From contig NZ_VSRN01000001.1 in NCBI RefSeq assembly GCF_008369915.1, positions 3,034,501 through 3,098,500 on the forward strand: a DNA stretch of 64,000 nt, in the 5' to 3' direction. The position numbers and the translations under genes are program-made. The notes beneath the pieces are model-generated. The model was not told the origin of the DNA and ran no database searches. It saw only the letters and a program-made list of their open reading frames with translations. This DNA comes from Dyadobacter sp. UC 10 (GTDB taxonomy: Bacteria; Bacteroidota; Bacteroidia; Cytophagales; Spirosomataceae). Below are positions 25,641 through 34,575 of the stretch, piece after piece (within the stretch, counting starts at the first letter, position 1; each line of letters opens with the position of its first letter).

Positions 25641-26843
25641 TCAAATATTCCGCCAGCCGAGAACTGAGTAATTAGTCCTTTTCTGGTCTTCATTTCCGCC
25701 GTAGACCAGCGTTTTCGTGCCCACTTTTCCTCCGCTTACTTCATCAAAAAAATCCATCCCTTTAAAATGCTCCGTCAGGATAGTTTGGGTCGATTTTATT
25801 TCAAAAATATCAAATGCATTTCCATTTTGATTTAAAAGATCAATCTCATGTCCGTTGGAATCGCGCCAGAACCAATATTCGTTATGGATATATTGGTGAG
25901 CGTTCTTCTTTTGATATTCAGCAATAATCAGGTTTTCAAAAATATTTCCTTTTAACGGATTATTATGAAAAGTATCCGCATCCCTTATTCCAAGAATGTG
26001 GCACAATAGCCCGGTATCGTAAAAGTAAAGCTTTGGCGTTTTTACAACCCTTTTGTTGAAATTTTGATAGTAAGGCCGCAGTTGAAAAATGATATAACTG
26101 CTTTCAAGAATCGATAGCCAGGATTTGGCAGTGGGCTGAGAAATGCCGCATTCGTTGGCAAGAGAGTTTAGGTTCATTAGCTGTCCAACCCGCCCTGCAC
26201 ACAAGCTCACAAATGTGCGGAACTGACGTGTATCTCTGATATTGGTTAACTCGGTAACGTCCCTTTCTACATACGTCTGAATGTAATTGGAGTAAAATAT
26301 GGTCAGTTTGATCGAACGATCATAGATAGCAGGATAGAAACCGTTCATGCAGACGTCCGCTACATGATCTGCCAGCAGATTTCCTGATTTCATTTCGTCA
26401 AAGTCAAAAGGCAACAATTTAAACAGCGCCACGCGGCCAGCCAGGCTTTGCGTTATGTTGTTTAAAAGCTGAAAATTCTGGGATCCTGAAAGTATGAACT
26501 GCCCCATTTTACCTGAATTATCCACGATGGTCTGGATATAAGAAAAAAGTGAGGGAACGCGTTGCACTTCATCCAGTATCACTTTATCGGAGTAAAGTTT
26601 CAGGAATGCGACCGGATCATTGTCGGCAAACGCGCGATTGTTCGGATCTTCCAGCGAAATATAGGCGTAACCTTTAAAAAGTGTCTTCAAAAGCGTTGTC
26701 TTTCCCGACTGCCTTGGGCCGGTTACAGCAATTACCGGAAACTTGCTGCTTTGTTCCAGAATTACTTTTTCTATGTGCCTGTCTACGAAGTTCATATCAA
26801 CGAAAATACCAGCTACAAAGATAGCTGAATTTTGAAATTGCAT
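25641..26843 (-). CDS. ATPase with AAA_14 and DUF4143 domains
   Basis: The 400-residue protein has an N-terminal AAA_14 P-loop domain (VTGPRQSGKTTLLK, Walker B KVILDEVQRVP, sensor QFILSGSQNFQLL). Its C-terminal DUF4143 domain has a nuclease-like fold with EIDLLNQNGNAFDIFEIKST. Families of this type are multi-copy, often variable, and of unknown role. The ATG at 26843 is used, though an internal ATG (residue 17, 26795) begins the conserved sequence. The start codon lies within the first of five 22-bp-spaced repeats, so regulation through that array is likely. Confidence 0.85.
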   Translation of the reverse strand: MQFQNSAIFVAGIFVDMNFVDRHIEKVILEQSSKFPVIAVTGPRQSGKTTLLKTLFKGYAYISLEDPNNRAFADNDPVAFLKLYSDKVILDEVQRVPSLFSYIQTIVDNSGKMGQFILSGSQNFQLLNNITQSLAGRVALFKLLPFDFDEMKSGNLLADHVADVCMNGFYPAIYDRSIKLTIFYSNYIQTYVERDVTELTNIRDTRQFRTFVSLCAGRVGQLMNLNSLANECGISQPTAKSWLSILESSYIIFQLRPYYQNFNKRVVKTPKLYFYDTGLLCHILGIRDADTFHNNPLKGNIFENLIIAEYQKKNAHQYIHNEYWFWRDSNGHEIDLLNQNGNAFDIFEIKSTQTILTEHFKGMDFFDEVSGGKVGTKTLVYGGNEDQKRTNYSVLGWRNI

Positions 26844-26932
26844 AACTTCTATTTTGAAATTACATAGGTTTTATTTTGAAATTACATAAATCGAACTTTG
26901 AAATTACATAGATTCTATTTTGAAATTGCATA
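26831..26932. repeat. Five 22-bp-phased TTTGAAATTRCATA repeats
   Basis: Copies of the 14-bp core TTTGAAATT[A/G]CATA start at 26831, 26853, 26875, 26897 and 26919, exactly 22 bp apart, with variable 8-bp spacers. The outer two copies have G at the variable base; the middle three have A. A spacing of two helical turns puts all copies on one DNA face. They precede and include the start of the AAA_14/DUF4143 gene (minus strand), which suggests an operator array. They are not a CRISPR. Confidence 0.9.
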
Positions 26933-26968
26933 AAAAAATCCGCTCTGGCCGGAAGCCGGAGCGGATTT
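26932..26968 (-). terminator. Terminator of the M1 peptidase gene
   Basis: A 10-bp outer stem, AAATCCGCTC at 26936-26945 with its complement at 26959-26968, extends inward with GGC/GCC around a CGGAA loop. On the minus strand the stem is followed by a T run. It lies 18 bp after the peptidase stop. Confidence 0.85.
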
Positions 26969-26986
26969 GTGATATTACACTTCTCT

Positions 26987-29365
26987 TTAATTTTTCGGAT
27001 CAGTGCTGACTTTTCCGGCGCCTGTTCCCTGCATTTGCATCGGGTTTGCAGGTTTTTGGGTTTGCTGTTTGAAGATCTGGAAGCGTGTTGGTTTTGCTAC
27101 GCGAGGAAACGAATTGTTCTCTGTATCAATGTCGGCAATCTGCTGGTAAGGATCCAGGGTCCATTGTACCACTTTTTTCCTGGTGGAAATTACCTTATTA
27201 ATCTGCTGGTCATTGAAACGCCAGATCTCGGCCGGGAATACCGCCACGGAATCGGTACCGTCTTCAAAACCCATTTTGACGATCACAGGCATTGGAAGTC
27301 CGCCCTTGTTTTTCACAGATAGCGTATAAAAATTAGTATTCTGCTGGATCAGTTCCCGCTCTGTTTCCGAAAGTGAGGCCAGGTATTGCTCGTATTTTTG
27401 CTTATCCGCATCGGTTACTTTGAATGGGTCATAGCGGTTATAAAAATCAGCCATAGTAGAATCCTGAGCCACTACTGTTTCGCCTTTCGTTTTTGCATCC
27501 TGGATCTTGCTCATGGTGTTCTGCTTTCTGGCAAATTCCTTTCTTGCAATTTCTTTCTCAATATCCGGGTTTTGCGTGTTAATGCTAAACCAGTCCACAG
27601 TCACCAGGTCCTGGTCTACTGCCTCTGTTCCATAAAACCAGCCTTTCCAAAACCAGTCAAGGTCTACGCCGGAAGCGTCTTCCATGGTACGGAAGAAGTC
27701 GGCAGGAGTGGGGCTTTTGAAGCGCCAGCGGTTTGCGTATTCCTTAAATGCATGGTCAAAAAGCTCGCGCCCCATGACGGTTTCGCGCAGGATATTCAAT
27801 GCAGTCGCAGGTTTTGCATATGCATTGGGTCCCAGACCGATTACATTCTCAGCGGAAGCCATGATCGGCGTCAGGACCGATTTGTCCGAAGACATATATT
27901 CCGTGATCTGGTTAGGCTCGCCGCGGCGGGTCGGAAAGTTGTAGTCCCATTCCTTTTCAGCCAGGTATTGGCAGAATGTATTCAAACCTTCGTCCATCCA
28001 CGCCCACTGACGCTCGTCGGAATTGACGATCATCGGGAAAAAGTTGTGGCCAACTTCGTGAATGATTACACCGATCATGCCGTATTTCACAGCCTCACTG
28101 TAAGTTCCATCTTCCTCCGGCCGGCCACCATTGAAACTGATCATCGGATATTCCATTCCGCCGCCAGCTATGCCGTGACAAGAAATTGCGACCGGATACG
28201 GGTATTCAAAAGTGCGGTCGCCGTATGATTTTAAAGTATGCGCCACTGCACGGGTTGAATATTGCTCCCAGAGGGGGTTACCTTCCTTTGGATAAATGGA
28301 CATACACCAGATCTTGCGACCGCTTTTGTAAACATCAGTCTGCATCGCATCCCAGATGAATTTCCGGCTGCTGGCAAAAGCAAAGTCGCGGACATTATCT
28401 GCTTTGTAGATCCAAGTTTTCTTAGCCGGGTTTTTGTTTTCGCGCTTTTCTGCTTTTTCAGCTTCTGCCTGCGTTACGATCAAAACCGGCGTTTTTGACG
28501 TTTCTGCCTTCTTTAAGCGTTGTTTTTGAGTCGCTGTAAGCACCTGCGCATAATTCTGGCATTCACCGCTGGCTGCTACCACGTGATCGGCGGGAACGGT
28601 AATAGCCACTTTGTAATTCCCGAAAATCAATGCAAACTCCCCCTGGCCTAAAAACTGCTTGTGGTTCCAGCCATTTACATCATCGTAAGGTGCCAGGCGA
28701 GGGAACCAGTGCGCGATAAAGTAATTTGCGTTGCCGTCCTTGGGGAAAAATTCATAGCCGCTGCGGCCATAATATTCAGTGATATTGTAATTCCATTCCA
28801 CCCCAAAAACAATGCTGGTGCCTGGCTTCATCGCTACCGGCAAATCAATGCGCATCATTGTACCATTGATTTTGTAAGGAAGTGCTTTGCCGGCTTTGTC
28901 TTTTACGGCGGTGATATTATAGCCGTATTCTACATTCGGGTCGAGGGATGAGCCTCTGCCATTGTTCAAACTGGCAAGCTGTGCGGTAGTCATTCCTTTG
29001 TCACTGATAGCGCCGGTCCGGGACATTGCACCTATTCCGTCTTTTTTAAAAAGGTTCTGATCCAGCTGCATCCAGAGGTATTTCAGCTCATCGGGAGAGT
29101 TATTGAAAAAAGTGATCGTTTCCGAGCCGATAATGCGGCGCTTGTCGTCGTCGAGCTCGGCTTTAATATCGTAATCGGCGCGTTGTTGCCAGTATTCCCG
29201 GCCAGGCGCACCGGAAGCTGCACGCGTGGAATTGGGCGTAGGAAGCACCGGGCCAAGCTGTTCGAAACGGTCGTTGTACTGATAAGTAGCGGAAGCGGGC
29301 AGCTGCTGGGCGAAGGATGTGACCGACACCAGCAATAGCAGGAACGGGAGCAGCAGGTTTTTCAT
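26987..29365 (-). CDS. Secreted M1-family metallopeptidase
   Basis: The 792-residue protein has a signal peptide (LLVSVTSFAQ). The N-terminal beta domain is followed by a gluzincin core with the exopeptidase-like GGGMEYP motif (~401-407) and zinc site HEVGH (436-440) with Glu459 in MDEGLN. These are features of the M1 aminopeptidase family, here of a periplasmic or surface Bacteroidota type without a sorting domain. It would trim peptides in the periplasm. The HupE-like gene lies 32 bp upstream on the same strand. Confidence 0.9.
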   Translation of the reverse strand: MKNLLLPFLLLLVSVTSFAQQLPASATYQYNDRFEQLGPVLPTPNSTRAASGAPGREYWQQRADYDIKAELDDDKRRIIGSETITFFNNSPDELKYLWMQLDQNLFKKDGIGAMSRTGAISDKGMTTAQLASLNNGRGSSLDPNVEYGYNITAVKDKAGKALPYKINGTMMRIDLPVAMKPGTSIVFGVEWNYNITEYYGRSGYEFFPKDGNANYFIAHWFPRLAPYDDVNGWNHKQFLGQGEFALIFGNYKVAITVPADHVVAASGECQNYAQVLTATQKQRLKKAETSKTPVLIVTQAEAEKAEKRENKNPAKKTWIYKADNVRDFAFASSRKFIWDAMQTDVYKSGRKIWCMSIYPKEGNPLWEQYSTRAVAHTLKSYGDRTFEYPYPVAISCHGIAGGGMEYPMISFNGGRPEEDGTYSEAVKYGMIGVIIHEVGHNFFPMIVNSDERQWAWMDEGLNTFCQYLAEKEWDYNFPTRRGEPNQITEYMSSDKSVLTPIMASAENVIGLGPNAYAKPATALNILRETVMGRELFDHAFKEYANRWRFKSPTPADFFRTMEDASGVDLDWFWKGWFYGTEAVDQDLVTVDWFSINTQNPDIEKEIARKEFARKQNTMSKIQDAKTKGETVVAQDSTMADFYNRYDPFKVTDADKQKYEQYLASLSETERELIQQNTNFYTLSVKNKGGLPMPVIVKMGFEDGTDSVAVFPAEIWRFNDQQINKVISTRKKVVQWTLDPYQQIADIDTENNSFPRVAKPTRFQIFKQQTQKPANPMQMQGTGAGKVSTDPKN

Positions 29366-29397
29366 AGTGGATTGTTCATTGTGTAATATAATTGATG

Positions 29398-30021
29398 CTA
29401 TACGGCGGAGCCGCCGGTCAGATTTTGAAAGAGTTCATTGTTTAAAATTAGCGAAAACGCCATTCCGACAATAATCCCGGACAGAACATGGATCCAGCTT
29501 AATCTTTGTACCCTTAAAATTTCGATAAGGAAAAAAGCAATGGACAGGATCACAAATACGATAATAAGCTGACCAAGTTCCAGGCCGACATTAAAGCCCA
29601 GCAAAGGATTGAATATTCCGGCTTCCTTGCCAAGCAGTGCCCGCAGGTAGTTCGAAAACCCCAGCCCGTGGATCAGACCGAAGAAAAGCGCCAGCCCATA
29701 CCTGAACATGGTCGTGTCGTCTTTTTTTGGGTAAGAACCTTTTGGTATTTTATAAAAGAAATTAAGGCAGCCTGTAATAACGATCGTGATGGGGATCAGC
29801 AGTTCAATCCAGGCGGGATCAATAGTGACAAGTCCGAGCGTAGCGAGCGCGAGTGTAATGGAATGCCCGATGGTGAATGCAGTCACCAGGACTATTACCT
29901 TTTTCCAGTCGATCAGTGTGTATATGGTACAAAGCGCCATGATAAATAAAATGTGGTCATAGCCGTTGGAATCTGTGATGTGTTCAAAACCTAACTGTAG
30001 GTACGCCTGAAACTCGGACAT
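29398..30021 (-). CDS. HupE/UreJ-like membrane protein
   Basis: The 207-residue protein has six or so membrane helices and the family signature GFEHITDSNGYDHILFI, with further His residues in FTIGHSITLALA and GLIHGLGFSNYLRALLG. HupE/UreJ proteins are linked to nickel or other metal import; in Bacteroidota the family is common without nearby hydrogenase or urease genes, as here. A direct role is therefore uncertain. It lies 32 bp upstream of the M1 peptidase on the same strand. Confidence 0.8.
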   Translation of the reverse strand: MSEFQAYLQLGFEHITDSNGYDHILFIMALCTIYTLIDWKKVIVLVTAFTIGHSITLALATLGLVTIDPAWIELLIPITIVITGCLNFFYKIPKGSYPKKDDTTMFRYGLALFFGLIHGLGFSNYLRALLGKEAGIFNPLLGFNVGLELGQLIIVFVILSIAFFLIEILRVQRLSWIHVLSGIIVGMAFSLILNNELFQNLTGGSAV

Positions 30022-30261
30022 TAGCTGAGATTAAATTGAAAATCCCGACAAAGTAATTGTCAGGACAAAGTAAATGAATTCGAATATATTGCATTCAGAC
30101 CACGAAACCAATTTATCATTCTGAATCGGGTAGTTTAAGCTTGTATTTTGACGATGATACAGTCCTTGCACCAAATATGATGATCATAATCACTGAGTTA
30201 CGTTTTTTTGTACTTAACAATTAGATAACATTACAGAAATCTGGGAGTAATGTAGCCGACC

Positions 30262-30269
30262 TAGTTTTG
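30262..30269 (+). promoter_or_regulatory. -7 promoter element of the TonB receptor gene
   Basis: TAGTTTTG fits the TAnnTTTG consensus and lies 26 bases before the ATG. No clear TTTG is seen at the -33 position. The rest of the 273-bp gap from 30022 to 30294 shows no gene. Confidence 0.5.
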
Positions 30270-30294
30270 TGCCAGAAAATTATTCTGACACAAC

Positions 30295-33108
30295 ATGACA
30301 TCAAGACTTTTAACATTCATCCTCCTCTTTATCACGGCCTCCGCGGCCTTTGCACAAACGGGTTCCATCAAAGGGACGATCGTTGACGCTCAATCCAAAG
30401 AACCGGTAATCGGCGCAAGTGTAGTACTTAAAGGCAGCACCCCGCCAGTCGGCGCTTCATCCGACATCGAAGGTAAATTCGAATTGCCAGGCATTCCAAC
30501 CGGAAAGCAAACTGTGGTAGTAACCTACGTTTCTTACAAAGCCAAGGAAATCGAAGTTACGGTTTATCCAAATCAGACAGTTTTAATCAACTCTACACTA
30601 GAAGAAGACGTTGCCAACCTGACAGAAGTGAAAATCGTTGGCCAGCGCCAGACTTTTACAGACGTTTCGGTGATCACTGAGATCAAAAAAGCGGAGCAGA
30701 TTGCTGTTGGTATTTCTGCGCAGCAAATCCAGCGGTCACAGGACAGAGATGCTTCGCAGGTGATCCGCCGCGTGCCAGGAGTGTCTATTCAGGACGACCG
30801 GTTCGTTATTATTCGTGGCTTAAATGAGCGTTACAATACCGTAATGCTGAATGATGCGATCACACCTTCGACGGAGGTGGACGTTAAATCCTTCTCGTTT
30901 GATCTGATCCCGAGCTCGGCGATCGACAGAATGCTGATCTATAAATCGGGAGCGCCAGAGCTTCCGGGAGAATTTGCCGGCGGGGTCATTAAAATTTACA
31001 CCAAAACCATCCCTGATGCAAATGGTTTTACAGTAGCTATTTCACCAGGTTTCAGGGCCGGTACCACTTTCAGCAGTGTGCTGGATTACAGGGGTTCATC
31101 ACTGGACTGGACCGGTTTTGGCGCAGGAGATCGGAAGCTTCCTTCTTCATTCCCAACTCTCAGACAAACTAATGCCAGCCAGCCATCGGAAGCAACATTC
31201 AATGCATTCCGTAACCTGCCGAAGTTTGTAGATACGTATACCAAAACCGTAGCGCCGGATATACGGTTGTCGCTGGGTTATAATAACAGCATGGATCTGG
31301 GAAGTATGCGTCTGACAACATTCAATAACATCAGTTATACGAATGCAAACCAGGTTACGCCTACGAACCAATTCCGTTATCTGGCATTTGATACAAACAC
31401 ACAGGAATCGCAAATTGAAACCAGCTACAATGATCAGTTTTACGGGCAAAATACGCGGTTGGGTGTGATGTCAAACTGGGCATTGATTTTTAATCCGCAA
31501 CATAAAATCGAATTCCGGAATCTTTTCAACCAGCTGAGCAGCAAGGAAACAACTTTCCGTCAGGGGTTCAGCCGCGATAACGAACGCGATGTGCAGAACT
31601 ATGCTTTCCGTTATGAATCAAAAAGCATTTATACAGGGCAGCTGAGCGGTACGCACGAAATGTCGGAAGCGACCACCTTGAAATGGACCGGTGCATTTGG
31701 TTATACGAACCGTGACGAGCCCGATTTCAGACGATTTGTAACGAGTCGTAATATAGGTACAAATGATCCTTTCACGGTAGAAGTAGTGCCAGGAAGCAAC
31801 GCGAGTTTGACACGTGGTGCGCGTTTCTATTCGTCTCTTAAAGAACTTGCATCTTCTTTCCGTGTGGACGGTGAGCATCGTATTGAACGCAGCGGATATG
31901 AGGGAGAGGAAAATATGCAGATCAAACTGCGCGCCGGTTTGTTTGGAGAATATAAGGACAGAAAGTTTGCGGCGCGCTGGTTTAATGTCAACAATCCGGG
32001 CGGGGTACCTGCTGAGATTATGAGATTGCCGGCTGAGCAATTATTCAGTGCTGAGAACATTGCTGCTGGCAGGCTTCACTATGGAGAAAGAACCAATACC
32101 GATGATAAATATAATGCTCAAAATACGCTTCTGGCAGCGTATATCGGGTCCTATATTCCTTTCACGACAAAATTCAATGGTTCATTCGGTGTGCGGGCAG
32201 AGCATAACCGCCAGCAGCTGCAAAGTCAATATCGTGGACTTGGCGACCGTGTGGATGTAAATAATCCGATCTTACGGTTTTTACCATCAGCCAACCTTGC
32301 CTACAATTTTACGGAAAAATCATTATTGCGTCTGGCTTACACTATGTCTCTCAACAGGCCTGAATTTAGAGAGCTGGCGCCATTTAATTACTACGACTTC
32401 ACATTCGACGTCTCTCGTGTAGGTAACCCAAATTTGAAAACGCCGACCATACAAAATCTGGACCTTCGATATGAATTTTATCCAAGTGAGGGAGAAGTTA
32501 TATCTGTTGCAGGTTTTTATAAACATTTTAAAAACCCGATTGAAACCAGGGTCAGATATTCGGGATCAAACGTTACTTTCTCGGTTGACAATGCCAAAGA
32601 AGCCTATGCAGTAGGAGGGGAAGTCGAAGTAAGAAAATCATTGAAAAACCTGACTTCTTCTTCATTGGTGGATAACCTGACGCTTGTACTGAATGCGTCT
32701 GTGATCAAAAGTGATGTACTGACAGGCTTCGCAGGGCAAGAAGAAAATCGCCAGTTGCAGGGACAATCGCCTTACCTGATCAATACAGGTCTTTATTATA
32801 ATGATGTAAACAGAGGCTGGCAGGTAAACTTGCTATATAATGTCGTTGGGAAGAGGATATTCCTTGTAGGCGATAAAGAAGTGCAGCCTACCGTTTACGA
32901 GCTTCCCCGCAACGTGCTTGACCTCAATATTATCAAAGCGCTGGGTCCTCACCTGGAACTTAAGGCAGGTATTCAGGACATCCTCAATCAAAAATTCAGG
33001 TTAATGCAGGATAGCAACCTGGACGGCGAGATTACTGACATCGATGAGTCTTACCAATCCTTCCGCCGCGGATCCTACACAACGGTTGGTATTTCGTATA
33101 AATTCTAA
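30295..33108 (+). CDS. TonB-dependent receptor with carboxypeptidase-like domain
   Basis: The 937-residue outer-membrane receptor has a signal peptide (LLFITASAAFAQT), a carboxypeptidase-regulatory-like domain (GSIKGTIVDAQSKEPVIGASV), a plug domain with VIRRVPGVSIQDDRFVIIRG, and a beta barrel ending in an aromatic residue (TTVGISYKF). It imports a ligand powered by TonB. It lacks the typical SusC long N-terminal segment and has no SusD partner. Instead a beta-helix lipoprotein follows after 44 bp, probably as its surface partner. The ligand is unknown. Confidence 0.92.
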   Translation: MTSRLLTFILLFITASAAFAQTGSIKGTIVDAQSKEPVIGASVVLKGSTPPVGASSDIEGKFELPGIPTGKQTVVVTYVSYKAKEIEVTVYPNQTVLINSTLEEDVANLTEVKIVGQRQTFTDVSVITEIKKAEQIAVGISAQQIQRSQDRDASQVIRRVPGVSIQDDRFVIIRGLNERYNTVMLNDAITPSTEVDVKSFSFDLIPSSAIDRMLIYKSGAPELPGEFAGGVIKIYTKTIPDANGFTVAISPGFRAGTTFSSVLDYRGSSLDWTGFGAGDRKLPSSFPTLRQTNASQPSEATFNAFRNLPKFVDTYTKTVAPDIRLSLGYNNSMDLGSMRLTTFNNISYTNANQVTPTNQFRYLAFDTNTQESQIETSYNDQFYGQNTRLGVMSNWALIFNPQHKIEFRNLFNQLSSKETTFRQGFSRDNERDVQNYAFRYESKSIYTGQLSGTHEMSEATTLKWTGAFGYTNRDEPDFRRFVTSRNIGTNDPFTVEVVPGSNASLTRGARFYSSLKELASSFRVDGEHRIERSGYEGEENMQIKLRAGLFGEYKDRKFAARWFNVNNPGGVPAEIMRLPAEQLFSAENIAAGRLHYGERTNTDDKYNAQNTLLAAYIGSYIPFTTKFNGSFGVRAEHNRQQLQSQYRGLGDRVDVNNPILRFLPSANLAYNFTEKSLLRLAYTMSLNRPEFRELAPFNYYDFTFDVSRVGNPNLKTPTIQNLDLRYEFYPSEGEVISVAGFYKHFKNPIETRVRYSGSNVTFSVDNAKEAYAVGGEVEVRKSLKNLTSSSLVDNLTLVLNASVIKSDVLTGFAGQEENRQLQGQSPYLINTGLYYNDVNRGWQVNLLYNVVGKRIFLVGDKEVQPTVYELPRNVLDLNIIKALGPHLELKAGIQDILNQKFRLMQDSNLDGEITDIDESYQSFRRGSYTTVGISYKF

Positions 33109-33152
33109 TCACCATAGCAACTAATTAAAAAGTAAATCAAACAAATCGTTTT

Positions 33153-34490
33153 ATGAAAAAGTTAAGTAGTCTATTTAACATCCTGATGCTTGGATTGTTG
33201 TTGACAGGATTTTCTGCCTGTAAGGACGATCCGGAACCAGAAGAGGAAATTGTAGTTCCGTCCGAAATGGTAACTGTAAAGGGTAGTATTGCAACTAACA
33301 CAACCTGGACAGCGGACAAGCAATATCTGATCACAGGTTTTGTATATGTTGAAGACGGCGCAACGCTGACAATCCAACCTGGAACAATCATCAAAGGTGA
33401 TAAGGATTCAAAAGGAGCACTTTTTATCAAAAGAGGTGCTAAGATCATGGCGGTTGGGACGGCAACGCAGCCGATCGTTTTTACATCCAACGAAGCAGCA
33501 GGTTCAAGGAAAGCTGGTGACTGGGGAGGATTGGTAATCCTTGGAAAAGCACCGGTGAACAAGACTCCGGCCGTAGTTGAAGGTGAAGACAAAACTGAAT
33601 TCGGTGGAACAGAGGTTGCCGACAATTCCGGTGAGCTGAAATATGTTCGTATTGAATTTGCCGGGATCGCTTATCAGTCTAACCAGGAAATCAATAGCCT
33701 TACCATGGGCGGTGTTGGTTCAGGAACCAAAATCGAGTACGTTCAATGCTCATTCGGCGGTGACGATTCTTTCGAGTGGTTTGGTGGAACTGTAAATGCA
33801 AAACACCTGATCGCTTACCGTGGTCTTGATGACGATTTCGATACGGATAACGGATTTAGCGGATTGGTACAATATGGTTTGGTTCTTCGCGATCCGGGCG
33901 TTGCTGACCAGGCCGGTGATTCAAATGCATTCGAATCAGATAACGATTCAGATGGAACGACCGCAACTCCCCAAACTGCCGGGAAATTCGCAAACATCAC
34001 AGTAGCTATGGCTGACGGAGAACCGAATGGTAAATTTGCTTCTGGCGCAAGGATTCGTCGTAACTCTGCTATTTCTATCTATAACAGCGTGTTTACTGGT
34101 GCATGGCCTCGTTCAGGTGTTCGTATTCATGATGCAAGTACCCTGACAAACTACACAAGTGGCTTACTGAAACTGGAAGGTGTTCATGTGGCTTTGTCAG
34201 GAACACAATCAAATGGCGCAGTGGAAGGTCCTACTGCTGCTCAGTTCACTGCAGGTGCCAAGAACAGCGTTGCGGCTGTTGCAAGCCTTCTGTTGCCAGC
34301 CGGATTTAATTCAATCACTGCAAAGCCAGCATTATTGCCACAAGCAGGTTCTCCTTTGTTGACCGGCGGAGCAACTTTGCCAGCCGGATTTGATGCAACT
34401 GCTTATGCTGGTGCGTTCAGCACAACTGACTGGACTGAGGGATGGGCTAACTTCGATCCTCAGAACACAGATTACTCTTTGAAGAAATAA
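33153..34490 (+). CDS. Beta-helix lipoprotein, partner of the TonB receptor
   Basis: The 445-residue protein starts with a lipoprotein signal with Cys23 (FSAC), followed by an acidic DDPEPEEE segment typical of surface export in Bacteroidota. The body has repeated short strands (LIIQPGTIIKGDK, YVRIEFAGIAYQSNQ, IEYVQCSFGGDDSFEWFGG) consistent with a right-handed parallel beta-helix. The gene lies 44 bp after the receptor and ends with its own terminator, so the two form an operon. The ligand is unknown. Confidence 0.75.
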   Translation: MKKLSSLFNILMLGLLLTGFSACKDDPEPEEEIVVPSEMVTVKGSIATNTTWTADKQYLITGFVYVEDGATLTIQPGTIIKGDKDSKGALFIKRGAKIMAVGTATQPIVFTSNEAAGSRKAGDWGGLVILGKAPVNKTPAVVEGEDKTEFGGTEVADNSGELKYVRIEFAGIAYQSNQEINSLTMGGVGSGTKIEYVQCSFGGDDSFEWFGGTVNAKHLIAYRGLDDDFDTDNGFSGLVQYGLVLRDPGVADQAGDSNAFESDNDSDGTTATPQTAGKFANITVAMADGEPNGKFASGARIRRNSAISIYNSVFTGAWPRSGVRIHDASTLTNYTSGLLKLEGVHVALSGTQSNGAVEGPTAAQFTAGAKNSVAAVASLLLPAGFNSITAKPALLPQAGSPLLTGGATLPAGFDATAYAGAFSTTDWTEGWANFDPQNTDYSLKK

Positions 34491-34520
34491 TAGTTCTTAT
34501 ATAATTGGTGTCAGAATTTA

Positions 34521-34554
34521 AAAAGGCCGGAAACGTATGTCTCCGGTCTTTTTT
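34521..34554 (+). terminator. Terminator after the lipoprotein gene
   Basis: An 11-bp stem with one G-T pair (AAAAGGCCGGA at 34521-34531, TCCGGTCTTTT at 34542-34552) ends in a T run. It lies 31 bp after the lipoprotein stop. Confidence 0.85.
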
Positions 34555-34575
34555 GTTATGTAAAACCGCCGTTTA

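Noticed and set aside
26831..26932. 22-bp repeats as a short CRISPR
   Set aside because: A 14-bp core with 8-bp spacers is far below CRISPR dimensions; position at a start codon fits an operator better.
27386..28228. A 280-codon open frame on the plus strand
   Set aside because: It is the opposite strand of the M1 peptidase gene, which has signal peptide, zinc motif and terminator; the frame has no family likeness.
30295..34490. SusC/SusD pair
   Set aside because: The second gene is a beta-helix lipoprotein, not a helical SusD, and the receptor lacks the SusC-type features.
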